Notes under the pieces: generated by a model
Seen by the model: only the letters and a program-made list of their open reading frames with translations
Told to the model about the DNA's origin: nothing
Database searches by the model: none
Part shown: positions 33,041-41,732 of the stretch, piece after piece
How positions within the stretch are numbered: the first letter of the stretch is position 1
Layout of the letters: each line of letters begins with the position of its first letter
NCBI RefSeq assembly: GCF_014207985.1
Contig: NZ_JACHMI010000001.1
Coordinates: 12,569,001 to 12,633,000, forward strand
Reading direction: 5' to 3'
Source of the DNA: Nonomuraea rubra
Lineage (GTDB): Bacteria > Actinomycetota > Actinomycetes > Streptosporangiales > Streptosporangiaceae
Length of the DNA: 64,000 bases
Translations under genes and position numbers: made by a program

Positions 33041-33904
33041 TGGGAGGTGGGTGACGGCCGTGCGGAAGGCCGTCACGGCCGCGGCGATCGCCGGGTGGCC
33101 GCCGTTCCCCCTCCTGAACGCCGCCAGCGTGCGGCGGCTCAGCGGCAGGCGGGTGAGCCGGACGCCGTGCGGCGGGTCGGTGGCCGCCAGGTGGGGGACG
33201 AGCGCGACGCCCTGGCCGGCCGCGGCGAAGGCGAGCACGGTGTCGAAGTCGTCGAGATGGTGCCGTACGACCGGCTCGAACCCCGCCGCCTGGCAGGCCC
33301 TGATCGCCATCGTGTGGCAGAGCGTGCCGGGCTTGTTGGTGATCCACGCGTCGCTCCTGGCGGCGGCGATCGAGGGCCGGTCCGTGAGGTACATCGGCTC
33401 GCTGAACAGCGGCTCCGTCTCGATCGACGCGTCGGTGACCGGCGGGACGAAGTCGTACTCGTGCACCAGCGCCACGTCCAGCTCCCCCGCGCGCAGCGCC
33501 GCCGAGACGTGCGCCGGGTCGATCTCGGCCACCATCGGCTCCAGCCCGGGGTGGGCGCCGGTCAGCCCGGCGAGGGCGGGCGGCAGCAGCACGCGGGCCG
33601 CCGTGGGGAACGCGCCGATCCGCAGCGGCCCCGACGGCCCGCCCCGGGCGGCGGCGAGCGCCGCCGAGGCGCGTTCGAGCTGCTCCAGCACGGCTTGGGC
33701 GTGCTCGACGAGCAGCAGCCCGGCGGATGTCAGCGTGACCGTGCGCCCCGTGCGTTCGAGCAGCGGCACGCCGGCCTCCCGTTCCAGCGCGCTGAGCTGC
33801 TGGGAGACGGCCGACGGCGTGAACGTGACCGCCTCGGCGACCGCGGCGATCGTGCCGCGCCTGGCGAGTTCGCGCAGGAGGTGCAGCTTGCGTGGGTCGA
33901 GCAT
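33035..33904 (-). CDS. LysR-family transcriptional regulator
   Basis: 289 residues. [56 protein letters not shown] is the winged-helix domain (about 7-62). The effector domain starts at LRIGAFPTAARVLLPPALAGL. It stands divergent from a DapA-like aldolase gene, whose start is 72 bases away, and overlapping palindromes lie right at its start codon. It is probably an autoregulated activator of the aldolase, though the effector is not known. Confidence 0.9.
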   Translation of the reverse strand: MLDPRKLHLLRELARRGTIAAVAEAVTFTPSAVSQQLSALEREAGVPLLERTGRTVTLTSAGLLLVEHAQAVLEQLERASAALAAARGGPSGPLRIGAFPTAARVLLPPALAGLTGAHPGLEPMVAEIDPAHVSAALRAGELDVALVHEYDFVPPVTDASIETEPLFSEPMYLTDRPSIAAARSDAWITNKPGTLCHTMAIRACQAAGFEPVVRHHLDDFDTVLAFAAAGQGVALVPHLAATDPPHGVRLTRLPLSRRTLAAFRRGNGGHPAIAAAVTAFRTAVTHLPL

Positions 33905-33920
33905 AAGCTCAGCTTAAGCT
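33905..33920. promoter_or_regulatory. Overlapping palindromes at the LysR/aldolase divergent promoter
   Basis: AAGCT-C-AGCTT (33905-33915) and AGCTTAAGCT (33911-33920) overlap immediately upstream of the LysR start codon (33904). LysR-family operators are usually A/T-rich dyads in this position, so an autoregulatory site is plausible. Confidence 0.45.
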
Positions 33921-33975
33921 CGAACGTAGAGATCCGCGCTGGTGCTAACGGGTTGCCGTCGGCCAAGCTCGAAGC

Positions 33976-34851
33976 ATGCTGAGAGGAATCCACGTACCGC
34001 TGGTCACGCCGTTCGACGAGTCGGGCGAGGTGGCCGTGGACACGATCGAGAAGCTCGGCCGGCAGGTGCTGGACCAGGGCGCCGCCGGCCTGGTGGCCCT
34101 GGGCACCACCGGCGAGGTGGCGGCGCTCGACCCCGCGGAACGGGCGCGGGTGATCGAGGCGTGCGCGCGGCTATGCGCCGAGCGGCAGGCGCTGCTGACC
34201 GTCGGGGTGACCGGCGGCGACACCCGCTCCACGGCCAGGGCGCTGCGGGAGCTGCCGCCCACGGTGGGGGCGGCGCTGGTGACGGTCCCGTCCTTCCTGC
34301 GGCCCGGCGAGCGCGGGGTCGTCGCGCACTTCGCGGCGCTGGCCGAGGAGACGCCGGTACCGCTGGTGATCTACCACATCCCGTACCGGACCGGGCAGGC
34401 CGTCGGCGCCGCCACGCTGCGCGAGCTCGGCGCGCACCCGATGATCGCGGGGGTGAAGTACGCGGCCGGCGGCATCACCCAGGAGACGGTCGAGCTGCTC
34501 GCGGACCTGCCCGAGGGGTTCGAGGTGTTGTGCGGGGACGACGTGTTCGTCTCGCCGATGCTCGCGCTGGGGGCAGCGGGCGGCATCCTGGCCTCGGCGC
34601 ACGTCGAGACCGGTGGCTTCGTGGAGCTGGCCGAGGCCTGGCACGCGGGGGACGTCGCCCGGGCCAGGCCGCTCGGGCACCGGCTGGCCCGGCTGTCCGC
34701 GTCGTTGTTCACCGAGCCGAACCCGACCGTGCTCAAGGGCGTGCTGCACGCCCGCGGCCTGATCCCCACTCCGGACGTACGCCTGCCGCTCGTGCCCGCC
34801 AGTGCCGAGGCGGTGTCGCGAGCCCTAGGCGGAAATATGGGGTGGACGTGA
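33976..34851 (+). CDS. DapA-family (dihydrodipicolinate synthase/N-acetylneuraminate lyase) aldolase
   Basis: 291 residues. The family fingerprint is complete: LVALGTTGEVAALD (the G-T-T-G-E substrate loop), Tyr133 in VIYHIPYRTG, and the Schiff-base Lys161 in GVKYAAGG, at the same numbers as in E. coli DapA. So it is likely catalytically competent as a pyruvate-dependent class I aldolase. Specificity (lysine synthesis versus a catabolic 2-oxo acid) is not certain; the neighbouring LysR regulator and lack of other lysine genes favour a regulated, non-housekeeping role. Confidence 0.9.
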   Translation: MLRGIHVPLVTPFDESGEVAVDTIEKLGRQVLDQGAAGLVALGTTGEVAALDPAERARVIEACARLCAERQALLTVGVTGGDTRSTARALRELPPTVGAALVTVPSFLRPGERGVVAHFAALAEETPVPLVIYHIPYRTGQAVGAATLRELGAHPMIAGVKYAAGGITQETVELLADLPEGFEVLCGDDVFVSPMLALGAAGGILASAHVETGGFVELAEAWHAGDVARARPLGHRLARLSASLFTEPNPTVLKGVLHARGLIPTPDVRLPLVPASAEAVSRALGGNMGWT

Positions 34852-34996
34852 AGCCGGATCAGGGGATAACGTCTGCGACCGATATGGGTTCCCTGTGATT
34901 CTCGCGCCAGAGGCCGCACCCGCGTCGAGCTGACCGCTCCGCCGTGCCGCCTCGCACCGGTCATGTTCCGAGCCGAGAAGAGGGGGTGGGCCCTTT

Positions 34997-36799
34997 ATGC
35001 GTACTGCTGCTGCCCAACTGGCATTCGCCGAGATCACCAAGCGTTACGACACCCGCGTCGTCCTGGACCGCGTGTCCTTCACCGTCAGACCCGGCGAGCG
35101 GATCGGGGTGATCGGGGACAACGGGGCGGGCAAGTCCACGCTGCTCAGGCTCATGGCGGGCGTCGAGCGGGCCGACAACGGCGAGGTCACGGTCGTCGCG
35201 CCCGGCGGGGTGGGTTACCTGCCGCAGTCCCTGGAGCTGCCGCGGCACGCGACGGTGGCGGACGTCATCGATTTGGCGCTGGCCGAGCTGCGCGAGCTGG
35301 AGGCGCGGATGCGGGCCGCCGAGCACGCGCTGGCAGAGCCCGCCGAGGACGCGCTGGCAGAGCCCGCCGAGGACGCGTTGGCGAGGTCCGCCGAGGACGC
35401 GCTGGCAGGGCTCGCCGAGGACGGGTCGGCAGGCTCCGCCGAGCGCGGGTCGGCCAGGCCGAACCCCGGAGCGGGCGTGGGGCGCGAAGGGCAGGCCGAC
35501 GTGCCTGCGGCGGTCTACGCCCGGCTGGTGGCGGAGTTCGAGGCGCGCGGCGGTTACGAGGCCGACGTGCGGGTGGACGCCGCGCTGCACGGGCTCGGGC
35601 TGCCGGGGCTGGACCGGGCGCGCCCGGTCGGCACGCTGTCCGGCGGCGAACGTTCCCGCCTCGCCCTGGCCGCCACCCTGGCGGCCGACCCCGAGCTGCT
35701 GCTGCTCGACGAGCCGACCAACGACCTGGACGACCGGGCCGTGGCCTGGCTCGAACAGCGGCTGCGCGCCCACCGGGGCACCGTGGTGGCGATCACGCAC
35801 GACCGGGTGTTCCTGGAACGGGTGACCGCCACGATCCTGGAGGTCGCCGAGGGGCACGTACGCCGTTACGGCGACGGGTACTCCGGCTACCTCGTGGCCA
35901 AGGCCGCGGAACGGGCGGCGCGGCTGCGGGCGTACGAGGAGTGGAAGCAGGAGCTGGCCCGGCACTCCGGGCTGGTCGCCGCGAACGCCGGACGCATGGC
36001 CGCCATCCCGCGCAAGATGGCCAAGGCGGGCATGGGCACCGGCGCCTGGCGGGCCCGCTCGCGCACGCACGGCGCGGCCGGGCGTGTCCGGCAGTCGCAG
36101 CAGCGCATGCGGTGGCTCACGGACAACCCCGCACCCCGGCCACCCGACCCGCTCCGCTTCACGCCCGCCTTCGCCGCGAACAAGGCGGACGGCGCGGTGG
36201 GCGGCACGATGGGCAGCGCGGTGAGTGGTGCGGTGGCCGTGCTTGACGGGGTGCGCGTGGGGAGTCGGCTGCGGCTGGACGCCCTCACCGTGCGCTCTGG
36301 CGAGCGGCTGCTCGTCACGGGCCCGAACGGCGCGGGCAAGACCACGCTCATACGCGTACTGGCCGGAGAGCTCCAGCCGGACGCGGGTACCGTCAGGCGA
36401 GCGGGCCGGATCGGCCACCTCAGGCAGGACGAGCCCGCCGGGCCGCCGGACCGGACCGTGCTGGCGGCCTACGCCGCCGGCCGGCCGGGCTCGCCCGACG
36501 AGCACGCGGACGCGCTGCTGGCCCTGGGCCTGTTCCGGCCCTCGGACCTGCGGCTGCGCCTGGGCGAGCTGTCGTACGGGCAGCGCCGCAGGATCGAGCT
36601 GGCCCGCCTGGTCAGCGAGCCCGTGGACCTGCTGCTGCTCGACGAGCCGACGAACCACCTGTCGCCGCAGCTCGTCGAGCAGCTGGAGGAGGCGCTGACC
36701 TCGTACGAGGGCGCGCTGGTGATCGTCACCCACGACCGGCGCATGCGTGCCGCCTTCACCGGCTCCCACCTGGAGCTGCACGCGGGCACAGCCGTGTGA
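34997..36799 (+). CDS. ABC-F subfamily ATP-binding protein (antibiotic-resistance type), with a 48-residue repeat insert
   Basis: 600 residues, no membrane segment. Two ABC cassettes: the first with IGDNGAGKSTLLRLMAGVERADNG, LSGGERSRLALAATLAADPELLLLDEPTNDLDD and HDRVFLERV; the second with TGPNGAGKTTLIRVLAGELQPDAG, LSYGQRRRIELARLVSEPVDLLLLDEPTNHLSPQ. The linker between them (about 325-415) has a basic helix (RKMAKAGMGTGAWRARSRTHGAAGRVRQSQQ), the interdomain region that reaches the ribosomal exit site in ABC-F proteins. This class protects ribosomes from macrolides, lincosamides and pleuromutilins or acts in translation control. Residues 108-155 are a repeat insert absent from typical members. 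GTG/ATG choice is clear: ATG 34997 follows GAGAAGAGGGGG. Confidence 0.9.
   Translation: MRTAAAQLAFAEITKRYDTRVVLDRVSFTVRPGERIGVIGDNGAGKSTLLRLMAGVERADNGEVTVVAPGGVGYLPQSLELPRHATVADVIDLALAELRELEARMRAAEHALAEPAEDALAEPAEDALARSAEDALAGLAEDGSAGSAERGSARPNPGAGVGREGQADVPAAVYARLVAEFEARGGYEADVRVDAALHGLGLPGLDRARPVGTLSGGERSRLALAATLAADPELLLLDEPTNDLDDRAVAWLEQRLRAHRGTVVAITHDRVFLERVTATILEVAEGHVRRYGDGYSGYLVAKAAERAARLRAYEEWKQELARHSGLVAANAGRMAAIPRKMAKAGMGTGAWRARSRTHGAAGRVRQSQQRMRWLTDNPAPRPPDPLRFTPAFAANKADGAVGGTMGSAVSGAVAVLDGVRVGSRLRLDALTVRSGERLLVTGPNGAGKTTLIRVLAGELQPDAGTVRRAGRIGHLRQDEPAGPPDRTVLAAYAAGRPGSPDEHADALLALGLFRPSDLRLRLGELSYGQRRRIELARLVSEPVDLLLLDEPTNHLSPQLVEQLEEALTSYEGALVIVTHDRRMRAAFTGSHLELHAGTAV
35318..35461 (+). 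repeat. Six 24-bp tandem repeats inside the ABC-F gene
   Basis: Six consecutive 24-base units encode AEHALAEP, AEDALAEP, AEDALARS, AEDALAGL, AEDGSAGS and AERGSARP (residues 108-155). The first four are nearly identical at DNA level, the last two have diverged. The insert falls in cassette 1, between the Walker A and signature motifs, in its helical subdomain. Units differ mainly at the third and last positions, as expected for replication-slippage repeats under frame constraint. Confidence 0.9.
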
Positions 36800-36833
36800 C
36801 CCCCGCTCCCACACCGGTGGGCGGGGGTCACAC
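36794..36833. terminator. Strong hairpin between convergent ABC-F and AAA+ ATPase genes
   Basis: GTGTGACCCCCGC (36794-36806) pairs perfectly with GCGGGGGTCACAC (36821-36833). The 5' arm includes the ABC-F TGA stop. There is no T-run. It is placed to end ABC-F transcription and possibly the convergent operon. Confidence 0.75.
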
Positions 36834-36913
36834 GCGAGCGCCTGCCAGTGGGGCCGGCGCGGCCACCCGCGAACGCTTGCCGGAGCACCCGCGCGGCCAT
36901 GCGAGCGCCTGCC
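36834..36913. repeat. Three copies of a 13-bp motif downstream of the AAA+ ATPase operon
   Basis: GCGAGCGCCTGCC (36834-36846), GCGAACGCTTGCC (36869-36881) and GCGAGCGCCTGCC (36901-36913) lie 35 and 32 bases apart between the ABC-F terminator and the ATPase stop codon. They could be a remnant duplication or protein-binding sites; no function is assigned. Confidence 0.6.
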
Positions 36914-36926
36914 GTCCGGCAGCGGG

Positions 36927-39900
36927 TCAGCGGTCCGAGTCCCTGATGGCCGTGCCGACCTCGCTCACCCGGTCGGCCAGCAGCCCGATCGCGCCCACCG
37001 CCCGCACCATCGGGTCGTCCTCGGCCCCGCCCAGGGCCTTGGCCTTGAGATAGGCCGCCTTGACCGCCGCCCAGCGCTCCGCCTGGGCGGGGGTCAGGCG
37101 GCCGCGCAGCTCGGCGAGCTTGAGCAGGTTCGCCTCCGCGTCGGAGGTCAGGGTCTGCGCCTCGCCCAGGTAGTGGTCGTCGATCACCGCTTCCAGCTCG
37201 TCGTCGTTCATGGCGGGCACGATGCGCTCGGCCAGCTTGTTCATGTTCCGGTAGGAGCCCTGCAGCCGGTACGGGGGCTCCGTACGGGCCGCGTCGGACT
37301 GGGCGGCGGAGGCGATGTAGGCCCGGTTGTTGGCCAGCACCACCTCCTGCACCCGTACCAGCTTGGCCAGGACGCTGAGCACCTGGTCCAGCTCGGGCTT
37401 GGTGTAGGGGTGCTTGAGCTGGTCGGGGCGGACGGCCGGGTCGCCCTTCGCCAGCCGGACGAGCAGCTCCACGTCGGACCGGTCGCGGCCGGAGAGCGGC
37501 GCGAGCACGGGGTTGGAGGTGAGCGCGTTGTCCACGTAGCTCAGCGCGAACAGCTCCTCCTTGCCCGACAGCACGTCGCCCAGGTTCCACACGTCGGCGC
37601 GGTTGGCCAGCATGTCGGGGATGCGGAAGCGCTGCCCCGACTCCGTGTACGGGTTGCCCGCCATGCACACCGCGAACCGCTTGCCGCGCAGGTCGTACGT
37701 CCTGGTGCGGCCGTTCCACACGCCCTCGATGCGGCGCTGGGCGTCGCACAGCGAGATGAACTTCTGCAGCAGCTCCGGCGAGGTGTGCTGGATGTCGTCC
37801 AGGTAGAGCAGGGTGTTGTTGCCCGTCTCCAGCGCGAACGAGATCTTCTCCACCTCCTGCCTGGCGGTCGCGTCGGGCGCGTCGGCCGGGTCCAGCGAGG
37901 TGACCTCGTGGCCCAGCGCGGGGCCGTTGACCTTGACGAAGACCAGGCCGAGGCGGCTGGCGACGTACTCCATCAGCGTCGTCTTGCCGTAGCCGGGCGG
38001 CGAGATGAGCAGGAGCAGGCCCATCTGGTCGGTACGCTTGCCCGCCCCCGCCGCGCCGAGCTGCTTGGCCAGGTTGTCGCCGATCAGCGGCAGGTACACC
38101 TCGTCGAGCAGCCGGTTGCGTACGAAGGCGCTCATGACCTTCGGCCGGTACTCGTCCAGGCGCAGCCGGCGCCGCTCGGCCTCGACCAGCTCGTTCCTGC
38201 GGCGCTGGTAGGCGCGGTAGGCCGGGAGCCGTTCCCTGGCGAAGTGCCGGGTCCTGGGCAGGATCTCGTCGAGGCGGATCTCCAGCTTGCGGTCCTTGAT
38301 CCTGGGGTGGGCGCCGAGGAGGCCGTCCACGGTCTCCTCGGTGGTGGCGCTGGAGTCGTGGCGGGGCAGGTGGTCGCAGAGCTGTACGGCCAGCGCCTCC
38401 GCCACCTCGGGCCCCTGGTGGTAGGCGGTGAGCCAGGCCTGGGCGAGCTGGACGCGCTCGGGCAGGGGCAGCGCCTTGAGATCGTCCTCGAACTCGCGCA
38501 GCTTGACCGGGCCGAGGGCGTGCCGGAAGCCGTCGAGGAGGTCGAGGGCCGCCTTGGCGGTGACGAAGCCGGTGGGCGTGGTGCCCAGCTCCTCGACGAG
38601 GTACTCCCCGGCGAGGTCCACCGCGGGCAGGCCCAGGCCCGGCAGGAACGCGGCGATCGACCTGTCCAGCTCGTCGGCGAGCGAGCCCAGGGCGGGCGTG
38701 ATACCGAAGATCGTGCGGGCTCTGACCAGCGACGCGGCCCGGGCGGCCAATGTTTTACGTGAAACCTCGTCCGTCCCGAACGCCCAGAAGAGCTGGGCCG
38801 CGGCCCTGGTCGCGGCGGGGTAGCGCAGCAGCCCGGCCCCCTCCCGCAGCCGCACCAGCGTGTCCAGGAGGAGCGTGGCGTCGTGGTCGTGCACGCCGCG
38901 CTCGTACCCCTCGTCGTAGCGCTCCTCGGCGGCCCGGCGGACCAGCTCCTCCAGCGGCGTCCCCGCCGTCACCGAGTCGAGCAGCGAGACGGCCAGGTGC
39001 TCGCCCCGGTAGACGTCCGCGGTCTCGGAGACCAGCACCTGGTCCCAGAAGGGCCGGGTGTCGTCGAAGGAGGCGGGCACGGGCGCCCGGTAGTCGGTGC
39101 CGGTGATCGCGAAGTTCATCTGCCCGTCGTGCGGCACCAGCGTCAGATCGATCGGCTGGGTGTTGACGGCGAAGCGGTGGTGGCCCAGTCGCAGGGTCTC
39201 GCCGCCGTCGGAGAAGAGGTCGAGGCGGTCCCGCAGCGCCCGCCCGGCCTCCTGCTGGGCCGCCTTCACCCTGCCGTCGAGCTCCTCGGCCCGTACGGCG
39301 TCGCCCAGCCCCCGCAGGTCGGCGGCGGCGGAGCGGACCTTGGCCACCATCGGGTCGGTCGCGAAGTACGTGTTGACCTCGTCCAGCGAGGACAGCGTCC
39401 CCAGCCGCCTGGTGATGCTGCCGAGGATGCGCTCGGCGGAGGCGAAGACGCGGTCGGCGCGGCGGGCGAGGTCGTCGAGCTGGGTCTGCTTGCGGGCCGA
39501 GAACGCCTCGTAGACGTCGTCCCGCTTGGCGGCGAGCTGCGCGGCGAAGTCGTCGAACTCGCCGAAGCGGGACTCCAGGTTCTCGACCTGCAGCATCAGC
39601 CGCCCGAGCTGCTCGTCGCACTTCTCCGGCGTGTCGGCCATCGCCAGCGCGCCCGTGACGGCCTGCCCCAGCAGTGCGAACTCGGCGGCGAACGCGGCGC
39701 GCCCCTCCGAGCCGAGCAGCTCCCGCCGCCGCCCGTCGAGCACGGCCCTGGCCCGGTTCACGCCGCCCAGCACCTCGGCGATGCGGCCCAGGATCGAGGT
39801 GCGGACGGTGGCGTCGGCGATGTCCAGCGACCCGACGACCTCGGTGACCACCTCCAGCCCCTCGGCCTGCTCGGCCAGCCGGTCGGCGACGGGCTCGGCC

Positions 39901-41732
39901 TCGGCCACGGTGCCGATCGCGGCGGCCTCGGCGGCCAGCGCCTCGACGGCCGCGTGGTAGGCGGTGAACGCGTCCTGGCCCGACAGGAACGTCACCGCCC
40001 GCCTGCCCGCCGCATCCAGCTCCTCCCGCACGGACGCGGCCAGCGAGTCCAGGGAGGAGAGGTCGATGTAGCGGACCTCGCGCAGCGTCACCAGGTGCCC
40101 CTGGGCGCGGCGGAGCGTGGCCAGCAGGGTGACCCAGGCGTCGGCGGTGGCCGGGTCGTCGGCCCTGGCGCGGCGGACGAGCTGGGTGGTCTCCTCCGTG
40201 GCCGTGGCCAGGCTCTGCGCGGCCTGGCGGGTGAGCTGCTCGACGTTCTCGTACTCGTCGAGCACCTGCTCGGCGGTGGCGCGCACGTCGGCGAGCGGCC
40301 CGCGCAGCCCGTGCTCGCCGAGCCAGTGGTAGGAGTCGAACGCCCGCGTGCAGGCGGCGATCAGGCCCTCGAACGTGCCGGCCGACGGCGCCATCTCCTC
40401 GACCATGCGCGCCACGGACAGGCAGTCGGAGATGCCCCGGACGAGCTCGGCGTTGCCGATCCGCTCCAGCGGCCCCGTGCCGGTGGGCTGGGCGGCGGCG
40501 TAGGTGTCCGACACGTACGGCGTCTGCCACACCTGCATCGGGTGCACCCGGGTCGGCTCCTCGGAGGTGGCGCGGAAGACCACCATTGTGCCGTCGTCGA
40601 ACAGCGAGTACCCGTGGCAGACGATGGGGGTGGCCACCTCCTTCCTGATCACGTTGTACGGCAGCAGCAGCGACCGCCCGTCGCCCCTGGCGTGGAAGAC
40701 GTACAGGACGTCCTCGCCGTTGGGGGAGCGCACGACCCGCTCGAACTCCAGGTCCGTCACGTCCGTGTCGAACGTCTTGCTGACCCCCGTGGCCAGGTAG
40801 TAGCCGCCGGGGAAGATCAGCCCCTGGTCCTCGGGCAGCCGCTGGCAGGCCTGCCCGATGCCGTCGAGCCGGACGACCGCCCTGGTGCGGATGTTGAAGA
40901 CCAGGTGCCGCCAGTCGCTCTCCTTGTACGGCCGGATCCGCATGAGGATCAGCGGCCCCACGCGGGCGTACTCGACGTCGGCGTCCGCCAGGCTCTGCAG
41001 CGGCTCGGCGACCGGCTCGGAGTAGATGCCGGCGCCGGTCTCCGTGTTGTCCTCGATCTTGATGGTGAGGTCGCCGCCGACGGTCTCGACGAAGACCTCG
41101 CCACCGATGGAGATGTGCGGGTGGCGGCCGAGCACGTGGTCGTCGCGGGTGGTGGGCGTCCACTCGAAGTCGTGGGACGGGGGGAACGTGTGGTCCCGCT
41201 CCCCGCGATTGTCCTGATATTTCGGGACCCCACCGTTGCTGACCGTCCAGCGCAGCACCCGCGTGTCCGCCGGCCCGGTCTGGAACACGGCCAGCAGCTT
41301 GCCCTCGACCCGCCGCAACTGCTGGAGCCTGGTCTCCTTGTAGTAGCGGTAGAGCTCGGCGAAGTCCTTCCTGAACGCCTGGTCGTCCAGCGCCTCCAGC
41401 TTGTCGGCGTCGAACCGGAAGGCGTCGCCGTCCCTGGAGAAGCGGTGCACGGCGAACACGTCCGCCACCGTCGTCTCCGGCTTGAGCCCGATGAAGACGT
41501 TGTAGCCGAAGAGCATCACGTCGCCCAGGGAGACGATGTCCCTGGGGACGCAGTTGTTCTCGGTCCTGATCCGCTCGGTGCCCAGCAGGCGCAGCTCCGC
41601 GCCGCCGAAGACGCGCAGCCGCTCCTGGTTGACCGCCTCGGCCGCCGCCGCGAGGGCCTTGGCCTGGGCCTGGAGGCGGTTGCGCAGGACCTCGTACGTC
41701 CCCGCCTCCAGCTCGGGCGTAACCACGGTCAC
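36927..41732 (-). CDS. 1601-residue AAA+ ATPase with DUF3686-type N-terminus (annotated as 'DNA repair ATPase' family)
   Basis: GTG 41732 overlaps the flotillin stop by four bases. The N-terminal about 480 residues (VFGGAELRLLGTERIRTENNCVPRDIVSLGDVMLFGYNVFIGLK, PSHDFEWTPTTRDDHVLGRHPHISIGGEVFVE) match the DUF3686-type region. A long helical middle follows, with coiled-coil-like stretches to about 1100. The AAA+ core is C-terminal: Walker A LISPPGYGKTTLMEYV near 1243, Walker B TLLYLDDIQH near 1309, sensor-type CMAGNPYTESGQRFRIPDMLANRADVWNLGDVLSG near 1357, like MoxR-class ATPases. No nuclease, helicase or vWA domain is seen, so the 'DNA repair' label is not supported by motifs here. The operon with flotillin and an OB-fold membrane protein suggests a membrane-bound remodelling machine. 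Confidence 0.86.
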   Translation of the reverse strand: MTVVTPELEAGTYEVLRNRLQAQAKALAAAAEAVNQERLRVFGGAELRLLGTERIRTENNCVPRDIVSLGDVMLFGYNVFIGLKPETTVADVFAVHRFSRDGDAFRFDADKLEALDDQAFRKDFAELYRYYKETRLQQLRRVEGKLLAVFQTGPADTRVLRWTVSNGGVPKYQDNRGERDHTFPPSHDFEWTPTTRDDHVLGRHPHISIGGEVFVETVGGDLTIKIEDNTETGAGIYSEPVAEPLQSLADADVEYARVGPLILMRIRPYKESDWRHLVFNIRTRAVVRLDGIGQACQRLPEDQGLIFPGGYYLATGVSKTFDTDVTDLEFERVVRSPNGEDVLYVFHARGDGRSLLLPYNVIRKEVATPIVCHGYSLFDDGTMVVFRATSEEPTRVHPMQVWQTPYVSDTYAAAQPTGTGPLERIGNAELVRGISDCLSVARMVEEMAPSAGTFEGLIAACTRAFDSYHWLGEHGLRGPLADVRATAEQVLDEYENVEQLTRQAAQSLATATEETTQLVRRARADDPATADAWVTLLATLRRAQGHLVTLREVRYIDLSSLDSLAASVREELDAAGRRAVTFLSGQDAFTAYHAAVEALAAEAAAIGTVAEAEPVADRLAEQAEGLEVVTEVVGSLDIADATVRTSILGRIAEVLGGVNRARAVLDGRRRELLGSEGRAAFAAEFALLGQAVTGALAMADTPEKCDEQLGRLMLQVENLESRFGEFDDFAAQLAAKRDDVYEAFSARKQTQLDDLARRADRVFASAERILGSITRRLGTLSSLDEVNTYFATDPMVAKVRSAAADLRGLGDAVRAEELDGRVKAAQQEAGRALRDRLDLFSDGGETLRLGHHRFAVNTQPIDLTLVPHDGQMNFAITGTDYRAPVPASFDDTRPFWDQVLVSETADVYRGEHLAVSLLDSVTAGTPLEELVRRAAEERYDEGYERGVHDHDATLLLDTLVRLREGAGLLRYPAATRAAAQLFWAFGTDEVSRKTLAARAASLVRARTIFGITPALGSLADELDRSIAAFLPGLGLPAVDLAGEYLVEELGTTPTGFVTAKAALDLLDGFRHALGPVKLREFEDDLKALPLPERVQLAQAWLTAYHQGPEVAEALAVQLCDHLPRHDSSATTEETVDGLLGAHPRIKDRKLEIRLDEILPRTRHFARERLPAYRAYQRRRNELVEAERRRLRLDEYRPKVMSAFVRNRLLDEVYLPLIGDNLAKQLGAAGAGKRTDQMGLLLLISPPGYGKTTLMEYVASRLGLVFVKVNGPALGHEVTSLDPADAPDATARQEVEKISFALETGNNTLLYLDDIQHTSPELLQKFISLCDAQRRIEGVWNGRTRTYDLRGKRFAVCMAGNPYTESGQRFRIPDMLANRADVWNLGDVLSGKEELFALSYVDNALTSNPVLAPLSGRDRSDVELLVRLAKGDPAVRPDQLKHPYTKPELDQVLSVLAKLVRVQEVVLANNRAYIASAAQSDAARTEPPYRLQGSYRNMNKLAERIVPAMNDDELEAVIDDHYLGEAQTLTSDAEANLLKLAELRGRLTPAQAERWAAVKAAYLKAKALGGAEDDPMVRAVGAIGLLADRVSEVGTAIRDSDR

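Noticed and set aside
34852..34996. Possible attenuation leader (a tiny ATG...TGA frame) upstream of the ABC-F gene
   Set aside because: ABC-F resistance genes often have leader attenuators, but I could not find a convincing leader peptide with a ribosome site and competing hairpins here.
36927..41732. DNA repair function for the AAA+ ATPase, as its family label suggests
   Set aside because: No helicase, nuclease or DNA-binding motif is visible, and its operon partners are membrane proteins.
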